The notes: a model not told the origin generated them from the sequence alone. 27,330 nt of DNA from an uncultured Atopobium sp. (GCA_916720015.1 CAKAPZ010000002.1:1-27330), one strand, 5' to 3'. Counted from the first letter of the stretch, positions 15,528 to 24,493 are shown. A program made the numbers and translations.

Positions 15528-16775
15528 TTATCTTAACTCCCAAAAACGGCCATAAAGCTCGTTGCCAAGCAGCCAGCCCTTCTCGGTAGGCTTATATGAA
15601 GTTCCAATCCTAGAATTTGCCGCATCAACGTGAACTAACAGCCCATCTCGTACGCACGCATCAAACACATCATGTAGACGCGATGCGCCAAATACCTGCT
15701 CAGACTCATCTAAAAGCGAAGGCAAAATTGGCTCCATAAGTCGAGCGTGCAGCATCAAATCTTCTGCCACAGCTTCTCTTTGAGACAGAAATTCAATATC
15801 AAACTCTGTCGAGAAAAGCGACGCACCTTCAGCAATTTTTCTTGGAGCATCAAGAACCACCAGTCGCGCACGAACGGCATTTTGCGGACGCTTTGGCAAA
15901 GAGGTGTTGACCTTGGCAAGCACATCGTACTCAGCTGCAGTCAGCATACTTGCAGCGCTAGTTCCAAGGCCAAGGTACGACTCGCCTGTCCAGTACATCT
16001 TATTGTGCTTACAGCTCTTCTGATTGCGAGCATAGCTTGCTACCTCGTAGCGTTCAAACCCCGCTGCTTGGAGCATCTTTGAAGCTGCTTGCATTCGATC
16101 TGCCTGCACGTCGTAGGCGTTCCACGGAGTGTCTTTATCCTGGGTTTGCTTAGCCAGCGCCGTGCCTTCTTCAATGGTTAGCGGATAGACGCTCACATGA
16201 TTTACGCCAAGCGAGATAAATCTTGAGAGTGAAAACTCCCAAGAACTCTCTGTTTGCTCAGGAATTGCACACATAAGATCAACCGACACATCGTAACCAT
16301 GTTTTTTTGCAGCAAGTACTCTATCGTAAGCCAGGTTGGCCGAGTGAATTCTGCCCAACTTCTTAAGCTCATTATCGTTAAAACTTTGAACTCCCAAAGA
16401 AACTCGTGTTACCTCGCCCGTAGTAAGACTGGCGAGAAAATCATCAGATAGTGAGTCTGGATTTGCTTCAATACTGAACTCATCAGGATTAACAATCGCT
16501 GAAGTGTGCTGCGCCAAATCCACTGCATCTTGACCAAGCAAGCTTGGCGTTCCACCGCCCATATAAACTGTTTTTGTGGCTGATAACAAACCAAGCTGAG
16601 CGGCCTCATCTAGCTGATGTTTTAGTGCTTTAACGTAATTATTCATGCGACTGTCATCTTGTCTTGTAGACCAAGAAGAGAAATCGCAATAGAAGCATTT
16701 TTGAGAACAAAACGGAATATGCAGATAAAGTGCAGAGATAGCCGTTTGATTGTATTTAGACTGCCAGGAATCCAC
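15528..16775 (-). CDS. hemW: Radical SAM heme chaperone HemW
   Basis: HemW binds heme and an iron-sulfur cluster and delivers heme to target proteins; it is related to but distinct from the coproporphyrinogen oxidase HemN. It has 415 residues. The radical SAM motif CSQKCFYC is at C23, C27 and C30, followed by GGGTPSLL (73-80), EANPDSL (about 103-109) and SLGVQSFND (about 126-134). The HemW-specific HNxxYW is HNKMYW at 257-262, followed by YLGLGTSA. The start is a GTG (16773-16775), nine bases after the dusB stop, with only a weak binding site. The lepA-hemW pairing is common in Gram-positives, but here dusB lies between them. Confidence 0.94.
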   Translation of the reverse strand: MDSWQSKYNQTAISALYLHIPFCSQKCFYCDFSSWSTRQDDSRMNNYVKALKHQLDEAAQLGLLSATKTVYMGGGTPSLLGQDAVDLAQHTSAIVNPDEFSIEANPDSLSDDFLASLTTGEVTRVSLGVQSFNDNELKKLGRIHSANLAYDRVLAAKKHGYDVSVDLMCAIPEQTESSWEFSLSRFISLGVNHVSVYPLTIEEGTALAKQTQDKDTPWNAYDVQADRMQAASKMLQAAGFERYEVASYARNQKSCKHNKMYWTGESYLGLGTSAASMLTAAEYDVLAKVNTSLPKRPQNAVRARLVVLDAPRKIAEGASLFSTEFDIEFLSQREAVAEDLMLHARLMEPILPSLLDESEQVFGASRLHDVFDACVRDGLLVHVDAANSRIGTSYKPTEKGWLLGNELYGRFWELR

Positions 16776-16784
16776 AACAGACCA

Positions 16785-17876
16785 CTAGCTCATAGATGGA
16801 TTGTGCTCAGGAGATTCCTGCTCACCCTCAAGTTGCTTGACGGTTTCTTTAATCTCTAGCGCTAAATCAATGAAATCTTGAGCTGTAACACACCTTACTG
16901 ACTTACCACGCCAATAGGCAGCGTTTGGAATACCCCTAAAATACCAGGTAGAGAGGCTTCTTGCACGAGCAATATGAATGTGAGCTGCGTCAAGTAAGCG
17001 TACATGCATCATAAAAGATGCAAGCATCTGATCAAGCGTTGGAATAAGTGGAGCTTGACCCTCAACTAAAGCTTGAGTGTTCTTGAAAATCCATGGATTA
17101 CCATAGGTTCCACGAGCAATCATTACAGCTGTCACACCTGTCTCTGTAAGAGCGTGAGCTGCTGCTTCAGCAGATAGCATGTCACCAGAGCCTATGACCG
17201 GAATAGAAACGGCGTCGCAAACCCTATTAACCGTCTCCCACTCTGCCTGTCCTCGATACATCTGGGTAGCAAAGCGACCGTGGATAGCAACGGCAGATGC
17301 TCCGGCAGCCTCCATGGCGCGCGCAAACTCAGGTGCCACTTCCTCATCCTGACGTCTACCACGCCTAATCTTTACAGTAACAGGTACGTTAACCTCAGAC
17401 AGACAAGCCTTAACCAAATCTGCAGCAAGCTCTGGGGTGTCCAGAAGGGCTGAACCCTCCCCTTTTTTAACCACCTTAGGAACAGGACAAGCCATGTTGA
17501 TATCGATAAGAGCCAGCTTATCTCCTAAACGCTCACTAATCTGAGCTGCTGCTTCTTTAAACTGATCCGGCTTTGAACCAAAGAGCTGAACAGCAATATC
17601 AGGCTCAGTTGCAAGAGGCTCTACAAGCTCCCAGGTTTTCTCGCCACCATAATGAATTCCTGCAACAGAAACCATTTCTGAATACGCAAGACCTGCTCCG
17701 CCAGCTCGAGCCATAGTGCGATACACGCCATCGCTGACACCGGCCATAGGGGCCATAAGCACGGGATTTGCAGACAGGCGCTCCTTAAGTGAAGTACCTG
17801 ACGCAAAAGGAATAATGCGAGAAGAAAGACCAGCTTCAGGGGCGCAGGTTGCAATAATAGTTTGGAGCGATTCCAC
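16785..17876 (-). CDS. dusB: tRNA-dihydrouridine synthase (Dus family)
   Basis: FMN-dependent enzyme that reduces uridine to dihydrouridine in tRNA. It has 363 residues. The TIM-barrel FMN-binding start NPVLMAPMAGVSD is at about 37-49. The catalytic cysteine is C130 in NMACPVPKVVKKGEGSALL. VKIRRGRR supplies the flavin-contact lysine, and AIHGRFATQMYRG and GSGDM are further flavin/substrate segments. About 35 residues precede the barrel, longer than usual, but the GTG start (17874-17876) has GAAGG five bases upstream and sits nine bases from the lepA stop, so I keep it. The DusB subfamily is the best fit; substrate position cannot be read from sequence alone. Confidence 0.9.
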   Translation of the reverse strand: MESLQTIIATCAPEAGLSSRIIPFASGTSLKERLSANPVLMAPMAGVSDGVYRTMARAGGAGLAYSEMVSVAGIHYGGEKTWELVEPLATEPDIAVQLFGSKPDQFKEAAAQISERLGDKLALIDINMACPVPKVVKKGEGSALLDTPELAADLVKACLSEVNVPVTVKIRRGRRQDEEVAPEFARAMEAAGASAVAIHGRFATQMYRGQAEWETVNRVCDAVSIPVIGSGDMLSAEAAAHALTETGVTAVMIARGTYGNPWIFKNTQALVEGQAPLIPTLDQMLASFMMHVRLLDAAHIHIARARSLSTWYFRGIPNAAYWRGKSVRCVTAQDFIDLALEIKETVKQLEGEQESPEHNPSMS

Positions 17877-17885
17877 AGATACCTT

Positions 17886-19697
17886 CTACTCGTCATCAAC
17901 CTTGAGAACAGCCAAGAACGCCTCTTGAGGTACTTCGACTGAGCCAATCTGCTTCATGCGCTTCTTACCCTCTTTTTGCTTTTCAAGCAGCTTGCGCTTT
18001 CTTGAAATGTCGCCGCCGTAGCACTTAGCTAAGACGTCCTTTCTACGTGCGCGAACGGTAGAGCGAGAAATGATTTTATTGCCAATAGCACCCTGAATAG
18101 GAACCTCAAAGAGCTGCTGAGGAATAATGCCTTTGAGTCTGTCACAAAGACCACGAGCAAGATCGTATGCTTTGTCCTTGTGAACAATAAACGAGAGCGC
18201 ATCAACAACATCTCCAGCAAGCAAGATGTCAAGCTTAACCAGGTCAGAAGTGCGATATGAATCAAACTCATAGTCAAGTGAGGCATAGCCTTTAGTTCTA
18301 CTCTTAAGCTGATCAAAGAAGTCCAAGATAAGCTCAGCCAGAGGAATACTAAAGATCATCTCAACGGACTTATCAGACAAATACACCATGTCCTCAGATA
18401 CGCCACGATGATCAACAACAAGCTGCATAACCGTACCAACAAACTCGGGAGGCACAATAATTTTTGCCTTGAGGTACGGCTCATCAATGCGGTCAATCTT
18501 GGTGACCTCTGGAAGATCTTGAGGGCTGGTAATCTCAATCATAGTTCCATCGGTCTTATAGACGTGATAGTCAACAGATGGACTGGTAGCGATCAAGTCA
18601 AGATCAAACTCACGCTCAAGACGTTCTTTAACAACTTCCATGTGGAGAAGGCCCAAAAATCCTACTCTGAAGCCAAATCCCAAAGCCACAGAAGTCTCTG
18701 GCGACCACGTGAGTGATGGATCGTTAACGTGCAGCTTATCAAGTGCATCGCGGAGGTTCTCGTACTGCTTGTTATCTACAGGGAAAAGACCGGTAAATAC
18801 CATCGGTTTTGCCTCGCGGTAACCCGGCAGTGGCTCTGCGCATGGATTTTGCTTATAGGTAAGCGTGTCTCCAACACGAACAGCTTCAGGGTCTTTGAGG
18901 CCAGTTACTACATAGCCAACCTCACCAACAGAAAGCTGGTCAACAGCCATCTCAAGAGGCCTCTTGGCGCCAACTTCCTCAACAAGAAAAGGAACAGAAC
19001 CCTGCATCATAAGCAGCTGATCGCCGGCTTTGATTGAACCGTCGAAAACACGCACCGTTGCAACGACGCCTCTGAACTGGTCAAAATATGAGTCAAGAAT
19101 AAGTGCCTTAAGTGGAGCTGTAGGGTCTCCCTTTGGAGGAGAAACCAAATACACCAAAGCTTCAAGGAGCTCGTGAATACCCTCACCTGTTTTACCGGAG
19201 ACACATACCGCATCATCAGCCGGGATAGCAAGAACGTCTTCAATTTCTGCGCGTACCTCTTCAGGTCGAGCAGATGGAAGGTCAATCTTATTGATTGCAG
19301 GAACAATATCAAGGTTAGCGTTCATGGCCAGCATGGCGTTTGAGACAGTCTGTGCCTCAACGCCTTGCGTTGCATCAACAACCAGCACTGCACCCTCACA
19401 AGCAGCCAAAGACCTTGAGACCTCATAAGTAAAGTCAACGTGGCCTGGAGTGTCAATCAGGTTGAACTGATAGCGCTCTCCGTCATCTGCGTCATACATG
19501 ACGCGGACTGCATTTGATTTAATGGTAATTCCACGCTCACGCTCAATGTCCATAGTGTCCAAGAGCTGTGACTCCATATCGCGTTCTTCAACGGTATGAG
19601 TAAGCTCCAAAATGCGGTCACTGATGGTAGATTTACCGTGATCGATGTGCGCAACAATAGAGAAGTTGCGAATATGTGAAGTATCCTGTGTATTCAT
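17886..19697 (-). CDS. lepA: Elongation factor 4 (LepA), ribosome-associated GTPase
   Basis: Translational GTPase related to EF-G that acts in translation fidelity or initiation and in 30S biogenesis. It has 603 residues, the normal size. G1 is AHIDHGKST (about 16-24), followed by [13 protein letters not shown] (G3) and NKIDLPSA (G4). EF-G-like domains follow, with [20 protein letters not shown] and the LepA-specific C-terminal domain ending in a [20 protein letters not shown] region. The ATG is followed by [16 protein letters not shown], as in other LepA proteins. No Shine-Dalgarno is present: a TATTAT box lies only seven bases before ATG, so the transcript may be leaderless. It is divergent from rpsT and probably first in a lepA-dusB-hemW unit. 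Confidence 0.98.
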   Translation of the reverse strand: MNTQDTSHIRNFSIVAHIDHGKSTISDRILELTHTVEERDMESQLLDTMDIERERGITIKSNAVRVMYDADDGERYQFNLIDTPGHVDFTYEVSRSLAACEGAVLVVDATQGVEAQTVSNAMLAMNANLDIVPAINKIDLPSARPEEVRAEIEDVLAIPADDAVCVSGKTGEGIHELLEALVYLVSPPKGDPTAPLKALILDSYFDQFRGVVATVRVFDGSIKAGDQLLMMQGSVPFLVEEVGAKRPLEMAVDQLSVGEVGYVVTGLKDPEAVRVGDTLTYKQNPCAEPLPGYREAKPMVFTGLFPVDNKQYENLRDALDKLHVNDPSLTWSPETSVALGFGFRVGFLGLLHMEVVKERLEREFDLDLIATSPSVDYHVYKTDGTMIEITSPQDLPEVTKIDRIDEPYLKAKIIVPPEFVGTVMQLVVDHRGVSEDMVYLSDKSVEMIFSIPLAELILDFFDQLKSRTKGYASLDYEFDSYRTSDLVKLDILLAGDVVDALSFIVHKDKAYDLARGLCDRLKGIIPQQLFEVPIQGAIGNKIISRSTVRARRKDVLAKCYGGDISRKRKLLEKQKEGKKRMKQIGSVEVPQEAFLAVLKVDDE

Positions 19698-19704
19698 AAG
19701 GAAA

Positions 19705-19710
19705 ATAATA
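19705..19710 (-). promoter_or_regulatory. Probable lepA -10 box (leaderless start)
   Basis: TATTAT on the minus strand, with seven bases between it and the lepA ATG. That spacing puts the transcription start at or one base from the ATG. There is no recognisable -35 (the 17-base position reads AGCACG). Confidence 0.45.
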
Positions 19711-19730
19711 GCGTAAAGTACCCCCTTCGT

Positions 19731-19738
19731 GCTATACT
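19731..19738 (+). promoter_or_regulatory. Probable rpsT extended -10 promoter
   Basis: TGCTATACT fits an extended -10 (TGn plus TATACT at 19733-19738), about 65 bases before the rpsT start. It overlaps the place where a lepA -35 would sit, so the two divergent promoters probably compete. No clear -35 is seen. Confidence 0.5.
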
Positions 19739-19805
19739 TCTAAAGCTGCCTCAAACGTGTCTCAGCGAAGAGGCCTCACATAGTAAACACCGAAAGGAAC
19801 CGCAC

Positions 19806-20069
19806 GTGGCTAACATCAAGTCTCAGAAGAAGCGTATTCTCACCGCTGAGAAGGCACGCCAGCGCAACAAGGCTGTCCGCTCCGAGCTTAAGACTGCTAT
19901 TAAGGCAGTTCGCACTGCTGTTGAGGCAGGCCAGCTTGAGGACGCACAGGTTGCAGCTAACAAGGCATCCCGCCTTCTTGACAAGGCTGCTTCTAAGGGC
20001 ATCGTACACAAGAATCAGGCTGCTCAGCGTAAGAGCGGCGTTCAGAAGCTTGTTAACACCCTTAAGTAG
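19806..20069 (+). CDS. rpsT: 30S ribosomal protein S20
   Basis: Small basic protein that binds the 5' domain and helix 44 of 16S rRNA. It has 87 residues, starting [20 protein letters not shown] and followed by [13 protein letters not shown], with the conserved C-terminal [20 protein letters not shown]. This is the only plus-strand gene in the window. The start is GTG (19806-19808) with AAAGGAA seven bases upstream. S20 in E. coli also uses a non-AUG start tied to autoregulation, but whether that holds here is not shown. It is a single-gene unit with an extended -10 promoter upstream and a strong terminator 24 bases after the stop. Confidence 0.98.
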   Translation: MANIKSQKKRILTAEKARQRNKAVRSELKTAIKAVRTAVEAGQLEDAQVAANKASRLLDKAASKGIVHKNQAAQRKSGVQKLVNTLK

Positions 20070-20093
20070 TTCTTATCTACTTTTAAACTTTTT

Positions 20094-20124
20094 AAAACGG
20101 ACTCCTTGGAGTCCGTTTTTTCTT
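20094..20124. terminator. Bidirectional terminator between rpsT and holA
   Basis: AAAACGGACTC and GAGTCCGTTTT form an 11-bp stem with a 4-base loop (20094-20119). A T-run and TCTT follow on the plus strand (rpsT), and GTCCGTTTT on the minus strand (holA). It lies between convergent genes and should serve both. Confidence 0.92.
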
Positions 20125-20141
20125 ACCTGAATTCTTTGAAT

Positions 20142-21113
20142 CTACACATTTGCGACGCTACACAAAGCAAAGATAAGCTTGGTCATTGTGGTTGTTTTAT
20201 CTTCTCCACTCTTAAGACCACGTTCTGCATCTGCACAGAGCCCCAGAATATATTCAAGCTCGCCATCTGCAAATTGACGCGCCCATCGTGCATAATTTCT
20301 TACTTGCCAGTCCTGCTTGCCCAAAACTGGAGCAATTTCCCGTTCTGTACCTCGCTTAACCATAGATCTGGCGCAAATAAGCTCTCTTACGCGTCCGGTC
20401 ATAAGTGACAGATTTCCAATAGCTCCCGATTCATCCATCTGACTATAAAGCTCCAAAGCCTTTTGAGCATTTCTCGCTGATAAACTGTCGAGAAAATCCC
20501 ACGGCTTGACCTCAACCACTCGTGCAACATGAGTTTCTACAAACTGAACGTCAATTGCACCAGGACGACCCAATAGAGCTGCTAGAGATTTAATCTGAGA
20601 ATCGAGCATGGTGGTATTATCACCAACACGACTTACAAGCTCACTGGCCACATTTGCTGGAATTTGTAGCCCATACTTTCTTCCAAGATCTCCTATATAT
20701 TTAGGCAATTCACTTCTGGTCATTGCACCACAATTAATAACTGCGAGCTTACCTAAAACGTCAACTGCTTTGTAGAGCCTTGTTGTTTTTGCAAGCGTCT
20801 TTGCAGAAAGCATAAGCGTGGTAGTTGGATTGGGGTTCTTTAGATACTCAACAAGTGCCTCTGATACAGATTTAGGCAATTTACCTGCATCATCAATGAC
20901 AACAATTCGTCTAGAATCACCCATAGGAAGTGTTTGAGCGGATGACAGAACAGATTCTGGAGTCAGCTCAGCACTTACAGAAATCTCATCAAGATTAAAC
21001 GTAATAAAACTCTGGTTAAGACGGCTTTTAAGTTTGTCTATAGCCCTCGCACGCTTCATCTCGTCAGGGCCAACAGCCAAATATGCAGCTAGTAGCTTAG
21101 CCTGCTCCGCCAT
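20142..21113 (-). CDS. holA: DNA polymerase III subunit delta
   Basis: Clamp-loader delta subunit that opens the sliding clamp ring at replication forks. It has 323 residues, the usual size. Typical AAA+-like features are RRIVVIDDAGKLPKSVSEAL (about 87-106), then YLKNPNPTTTLMLSAKTLAK. The helical C-terminal collar follows, including PWDFLDSLSARNAQKALELY. As in other delta subunits there is no functional P-loop. Its ATG lies inside comEC, overlapping the end of comEC by 17 bases, with GAGGA five bases upstream. comEC followed by holA and then rpsT is a familiar Gram-positive order; here rpsT is convergent. Confidence 0.94.
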   Translation of the reverse strand: MAEQAKLLAAYLAVGPDEMKRARAIDKLKSRLNQSFITFNLDEISVSAELTPESVLSSAQTLPMGDSRRIVVIDDAGKLPKSVSEALVEYLKNPNPTTTLMLSAKTLAKTTRLYKAVDVLGKLAVINCGAMTRSELPKYIGDLGRKYGLQIPANVASELVSRVGDNTTMLDSQIKSLAALLGRPGAIDVQFVETHVARVVEVKPWDFLDSLSARNAQKALELYSQMDESGAIGNLSLMTGRVRELICARSMVKRGTEREIAPVLGKQDWQVRNYARWARQFADGELEYILGLCADAERGLKSGEDKTTTMTKLIFALCSVANV

Positions 21114-23484
21114 CTTTTTCCTCCTCTAAATCTGTATCTACTTTAGCATGTTGCACACTTACCCTAGGTCCATGTTCTCCGGGAAATACTGTGACGTCTC
21201 CATAATCTTTTGTGCAATAAAACCTTGCGCCAACACCCTCTAAGATATCCACCGCTTCCCGTTTAGGATGACCATAACGATTATTCTTTCCAGCACTTGC
21301 AATTGCTACCTCGGGTTTTAGCGCACGAGCAGTTTCTGGATAAAGCGACTTTGCTGCACCATGATGTCCAACTTTTAAGAAATCTATATCGCCTACATCG
21401 CCTGAATCCACCGTCTCTTTTGTCTGATCTCTTTCAGCGTCTCCCGTTAAAAGCGTAGTTAAGGTATTTTGCCCGTCGTTATACGTCACATAGAGCTCAA
21501 CCGACGCATTATTAGCTTCTTTAGCTTTGTATCCCCTATGTGGCCACACAACGCGAATATGAAAACGACCAACATCAAATTCATCACCATATAAAACTTC
21601 ATAGGAACTGCTGCCGGAAATCCTCTGAATAGCTCTCTGAAGCTCAGGTTTTTCTTGTTTTGTTATTCCTTCTCCAACTAATACCCGACCTGCCTTCACC
21701 GAACCAACCATATACCTCACGCCACCAGCATGATCCTCATCAAGGTGTGTGAGCAAAATAGCATCAAGATATGAGATGTGTTGTCGCTCTAGAGCGTCAT
21801 TAACCACATCTCCCACACTCGTGTCTACAAGCAGAGAATGCGCACCGTCACTGAGCAATATGGCATCACCTTGGCCAATATCCATCACACAAATTCTTGT
21901 TGGCGAGAAAAACTTCCAGTAGATACTTAACCCCAAAATAAGCATAAACACCATCAAACAAATGCCAGATAAAACTACTCTTTTCCCTTTTGGCCAAAAC
22001 ACGTAAAGAGCCACCATTGCTGCAAACACAAGCAATGAAACTATCCAACTCATGTCAGTTAACGACACACTTGCAAAAGATCTTTCGGATAAAAAAGAAG
22101 CAAGAGTCTCTATAAACTGACCAAGAAAATCCACAAGGCAAAAAGCAACATTTTGAGCCGGTTTAAACCAACATAAAGCTATTGCCCCAATTCCAAATAA
22201 GCTCAGAAGAGAAAATAAACTTGTAATCAGCGCACTTGAAAGAGGAGCAAGTAAAGAAAAATGACCAAAGTACATGCAAGAAATTGGAAGGCACGAAAGC
22301 TGAGCAACGGTTGTGGCACACATAGTGTTTCGTACGTCAGAAAACGGTTTTCTAAGAGTCTTCTGTATTTTTCCATATCCAGATAGGTGAAAAGCAATTT
22401 TTGCATAGTACTGAGCAAGACCGCCGTAGATATTCATGCCAAAAATACATGCTAAAGACAAAGTGAAAGCAATATTCACACTTAGCTGTGGATCTATACA
22501 AAGCATAAATAATGCAACGATAGAAACTGCTGAGAGCGTATGATTTTTTCTTCCCACACATTGCATTACGTATTTTTGTTCAACAAGAAGTATTGCCCTC
22601 ATTGCAGACGCAGGTAATCCACAGAAAAGCGTGTAGCTACTGAGTAAAAATAAATTCACTACCCCTCTTAAAAGAGGTTTTATCGTTAGCTTTTTAAGAA
22701 AAGCGTCAATAAAAGCAGAGAGAATTACCATGTGACAACTAGAAATTGCAATGAGATGCATTAGACCGCAACGCATAAATATTCTAGGAATGTTAAAGCT
22801 ATACAAGCTAGGCCTATAGGCACAAAGACCACATGCAACTAACGCTCGACCAAAGCTCTGTTCTGGTTGGAGTTGAGAAATACAGTTTTCTCTAAATTGA
22901 GCAACTTCTCCAATAATTTCCTCTCCATAGGTTTTTGAATTCACCTTGGTTATCTGAATTGAACCAAGTACTCCTCTCTTAAATTGTTCTTCTGAAAACT
23001 CCTTATCTTTATATTGTGTAAACCTACCTTCACAACAAAGATGAGTTTCTCGAAAGAATGGCTCCTTGGCATGTAGCCCCACAGATCCAATGCATCTACC
23101 CTGGTACATGACATTTGCCTGACCAGTCCATGCATGATTTTTATAGACTAAATCTCTTGATACGACTAATTCAAAATCGTGTATAGCAGTTGACTCTAAA
23201 AGATCTACCGATGCCATTTGACTGGCATATATAAAAGAAGACCTGATAAAGATAATTACAAGTAAAAGTAAAACCGTTCCAACAGTCATAAGGCTAGTAT
23301 GCGCGCACTTTACATACCAAAGTCCTAAGGCTGCTGCCATGCAGCTTCCTAAAATCTGAAGCAAAATAGTATCAAGCGTTACGTTTTTTGCGATAAAAAC
23401 TTGCAGCCATACGCAAACAAATAGCAAGGCACATAGGCTATACGGAATAAAAGGCCTAGTGGGTTGTTCTATCACCTTAGACAC
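21097..23484 (-). CDS. comEC: ComEC/Rec2-type DNA uptake channel
   Basis: Polytopic membrane protein forming the channel for single-stranded DNA during natural transformation. It has 795 residues with the start used here. N-terminal membrane spans and an extracellular OB-like domain lead to the competence domain, with GLMHLIAISSCHM (about 240-252; the family form is usually ...AISGLH...) and further spans to about 525. The C-terminal metallo-beta-lactamase domain has MDIGQGDA (about 534-541), HLDEDHAGG (580-588), TGDAERD and VGHHGAAKS, all metal-site segments intact. GTG at 23482-23484 is preceded by AAGGA at eight bases and overlaps the comEA stop by eight bases. An upstream ATG at 23535 would add 17 residues deep inside comEA. 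It appears functional, with no frameshift. Confidence 0.95.
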   Translation of the reverse strand: MSKVIEQPTRPFIPYSLCALLFVCVWLQVFIAKNVTLDTILLQILGSCMAAALGLWYVKCAHTSLMTVGTVLLLLVIIFIRSSFIYASQMASVDLLESTAIHDFELVVSRDLVYKNHAWTGQANVMYQGRCIGSVGLHAKEPFFRETHLCCEGRFTQYKDKEFSEEQFKRGVLGSIQITKVNSKTYGEEIIGEVAQFRENCISQLQPEQSFGRALVACGLCAYRPSLYSFNIPRIFMRCGLMHLIAISSCHMVILSAFIDAFLKKLTIKPLLRGVVNLFLLSSYTLFCGLPASAMRAILLVEQKYVMQCVGRKNHTLSAVSIVALFMLCIDPQLSVNIAFTLSLACIFGMNIYGGLAQYYAKIAFHLSGYGKIQKTLRKPFSDVRNTMCATTVAQLSCLPISCMYFGHFSLLAPLSSALITSLFSLLSLFGIGAIALCWFKPAQNVAFCLVDFLGQFIETLASFLSERSFASVSLTDMSWIVSLLVFAAMVALYVFWPKGKRVVLSGICLMVFMLILGLSIYWKFFSPTRICVMDIGQGDAILLSDGAHSLLVDTSVGDVVNDALERQHISYLDAILLTHLDEDHAGGVRYMVGSVKAGRVLVGEGITKQEKPELQRAIQRISGSSSYEVLYGDEFDVGRFHIRVVWPHRGYKAKEANNASVELYVTYNDGQNTLTTLLTGDAERDQTKETVDSGDVGDIDFLKVGHHGAAKSLYPETARALKPEVAIASAGKNNRYGHPKREAVDILEGVGARFYCTKDYGDVTVFPGEHGPRVSVQHAKVDTDLEEEKDGGAG

Positions 23485-24229
23485 GAATATTGTCCTTGAG
23501 CTGATCAAACTTTTTCTGGCCAATTCCAGAAACACGCATCAGATCTTCAGTTGTTTTAAAAGGTCCGTTCTTTTGTCTGTCTGCAACAATTCGCTGAGCC
23601 AGTCCTTCTCCCACACCTTGAAGCTTAGTTAATTCTTCTACAGTTGCTCGATTAATATCTACAACCGTCTTTTTATCTCTCTTCGTATTTGTTTGCTTAT
23701 TGCTTGTAGTCTTATTTTGCTCTGGCTGTGGAATCTCTGGTGGCGGCTCTTCTCCCTTTTTAGGAATATATATTTTTTGACCATCTTCAACAGGGGACGC
23801 TAGATTAATCCCTTGACCGTTTGCATCTTCGGTTAAACCTCCTGCTATTTGAATAGCATCATTCACGCGTGGGTTTGCCATTTGTAGAGCGTAAAGTCCT
23901 GGCGACTTAACAGCTCCATCAACATGAACCATCATTTGAGGAGAAGCTTCTTTAATCTTATGATCAGCTCCTGGCTGATCTGTAGCTTTATCTTCTATCG
24001 TGTGTTGTGGATTTTCTGCAACAGTCACTCCTTGCGTAGAGTCTGCTTGATTATGTGATCTATCAAAAGACTCCGATGTTCCAGCAGAAATTATTCCAAT
24101 TAATACAACTGCTGACACAATAGCTAGGACAACCACAGCGGCAACCGCTATGAGTTGTTGCTGAGATAGATTAAACCTTCTCATCAATTTATTAATTATT
24201 TGAGTGCGGTTATTTGAAATCTGAGCCAT
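23477..24229 (-). CDS. comEA: Competence protein ComEA (membrane-anchored DNA receptor)
   Basis: Binds double-stranded DNA outside the membrane and passes it to ComEC. It has 250 residues. A single hydrophobic span is at about 24-50, followed by a polar spacer. The SLBB domain spans about 99-157 (VHVDGAVKSPGLYAL), then a proline/glutamine/lysine linker, and tandem helix-hairpin-helix motifs at about 188-250 (VDINRATVEELTKLQGVGEG, then VSGIGQKKFDQL). GAGGTGA lies four bases before ATG. The gene overlaps comEC. About 260 bases upstream carry two inverted repeats that could regulate it. Ending directly in the second HhH motif is normal for the family. Confidence 0.96.
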   Translation of the reverse strand: MAQISNNRTQIINKLMRRFNLSQQQLIAVAAVVVLAIVSAVVLIGIISAGTSESFDRSHNQADSTQGVTVAENPQHTIEDKATDQPGADHKIKEASPQMMVHVDGAVKSPGLYALQMANPRVNDAIQIAGGLTEDANGQGINLASPVEDGQKIYIPKKGEEPPPEIPQPEQNKTTSNKQTNTKRDKKTVVDINRATVEELTKLQGVGEGLAQRIVADRQKNGPFKTTEDLMRVSGIGQKKFDQLKDNIRV

Positions 24230-24254
24230 ACAATCACCTCAGATTTATATTCAA

Positions 24255-24300
24255 CTATTAGGTTAATGAAAAGCACTACTTTTAAAGATTCATCTAATAG
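24255..24300 (-). repeat. Inverted repeat in the comEA leader
   Basis: CTATTAG (24255-24261) pairs with CTAATAG (24294-24300). Inside, ATGAA/TTCAT and AAAAG-CACTA-CTTTT can pair further. It ends 25 bases before comEA, so in RNA it would be a long hairpin just upstream of the ribosome binding site. Confidence 0.4.
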
Positions 24301-24316
24301 CTTTGTCCAAAAACTG

Positions 24317-24350
24317 CTGGTAATCTGACACAGTTATCAACAATTACCAG
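24317..24350. repeat. Second inverted repeat upstream of comEA
   Basis: CTGGTAAT (24317-24324) and ATTACCAG (24343-24350), a perfect 8-bp repeat around 18 bases. The spacing fits a dimer site covering a promoter core or a two-half-site operator. No sharp -35/-10 pair is visible, so promoter position is open. The remaining 24230-24493 sequence holds no gene. Confidence 0.4.
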
Positions 24351-24408
24351 ATATGTTGCACAAACTAACAAGAACAGAATTGCACTAATTAAGATTATCA
24401 AACCACTC

Positions 24409-24441
24409 GCATAAAAAATCCGCCCTTTCACGGAGCGGATT
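24409..24441 (-). terminator. thiI terminator
   Basis: AATCCGC (24417-24423) and GCGGATT (24435-24441) form a stem with two more C-G pairs inside a bulge. On the minus strand it is followed by TTTTTT then ATG. It lies about 50 bases after the thiI stop and ends the pyrF-mihF-gmk-rpoZ-thiI direction before comEA. Confidence 0.85.
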
Positions 24442-24493
24442 CTAAAAATGCATCTGAGCAAAGCGATCAAAAGTTTTGAGCAGTGAAAATATC

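Noticed and set aside
24230..24493. Small RNA or hidden gene in the comEA-thiI gap
   Set aside because: Only the thiI terminator and two inverted repeats are seen; open frames are very short and lack binding sites.
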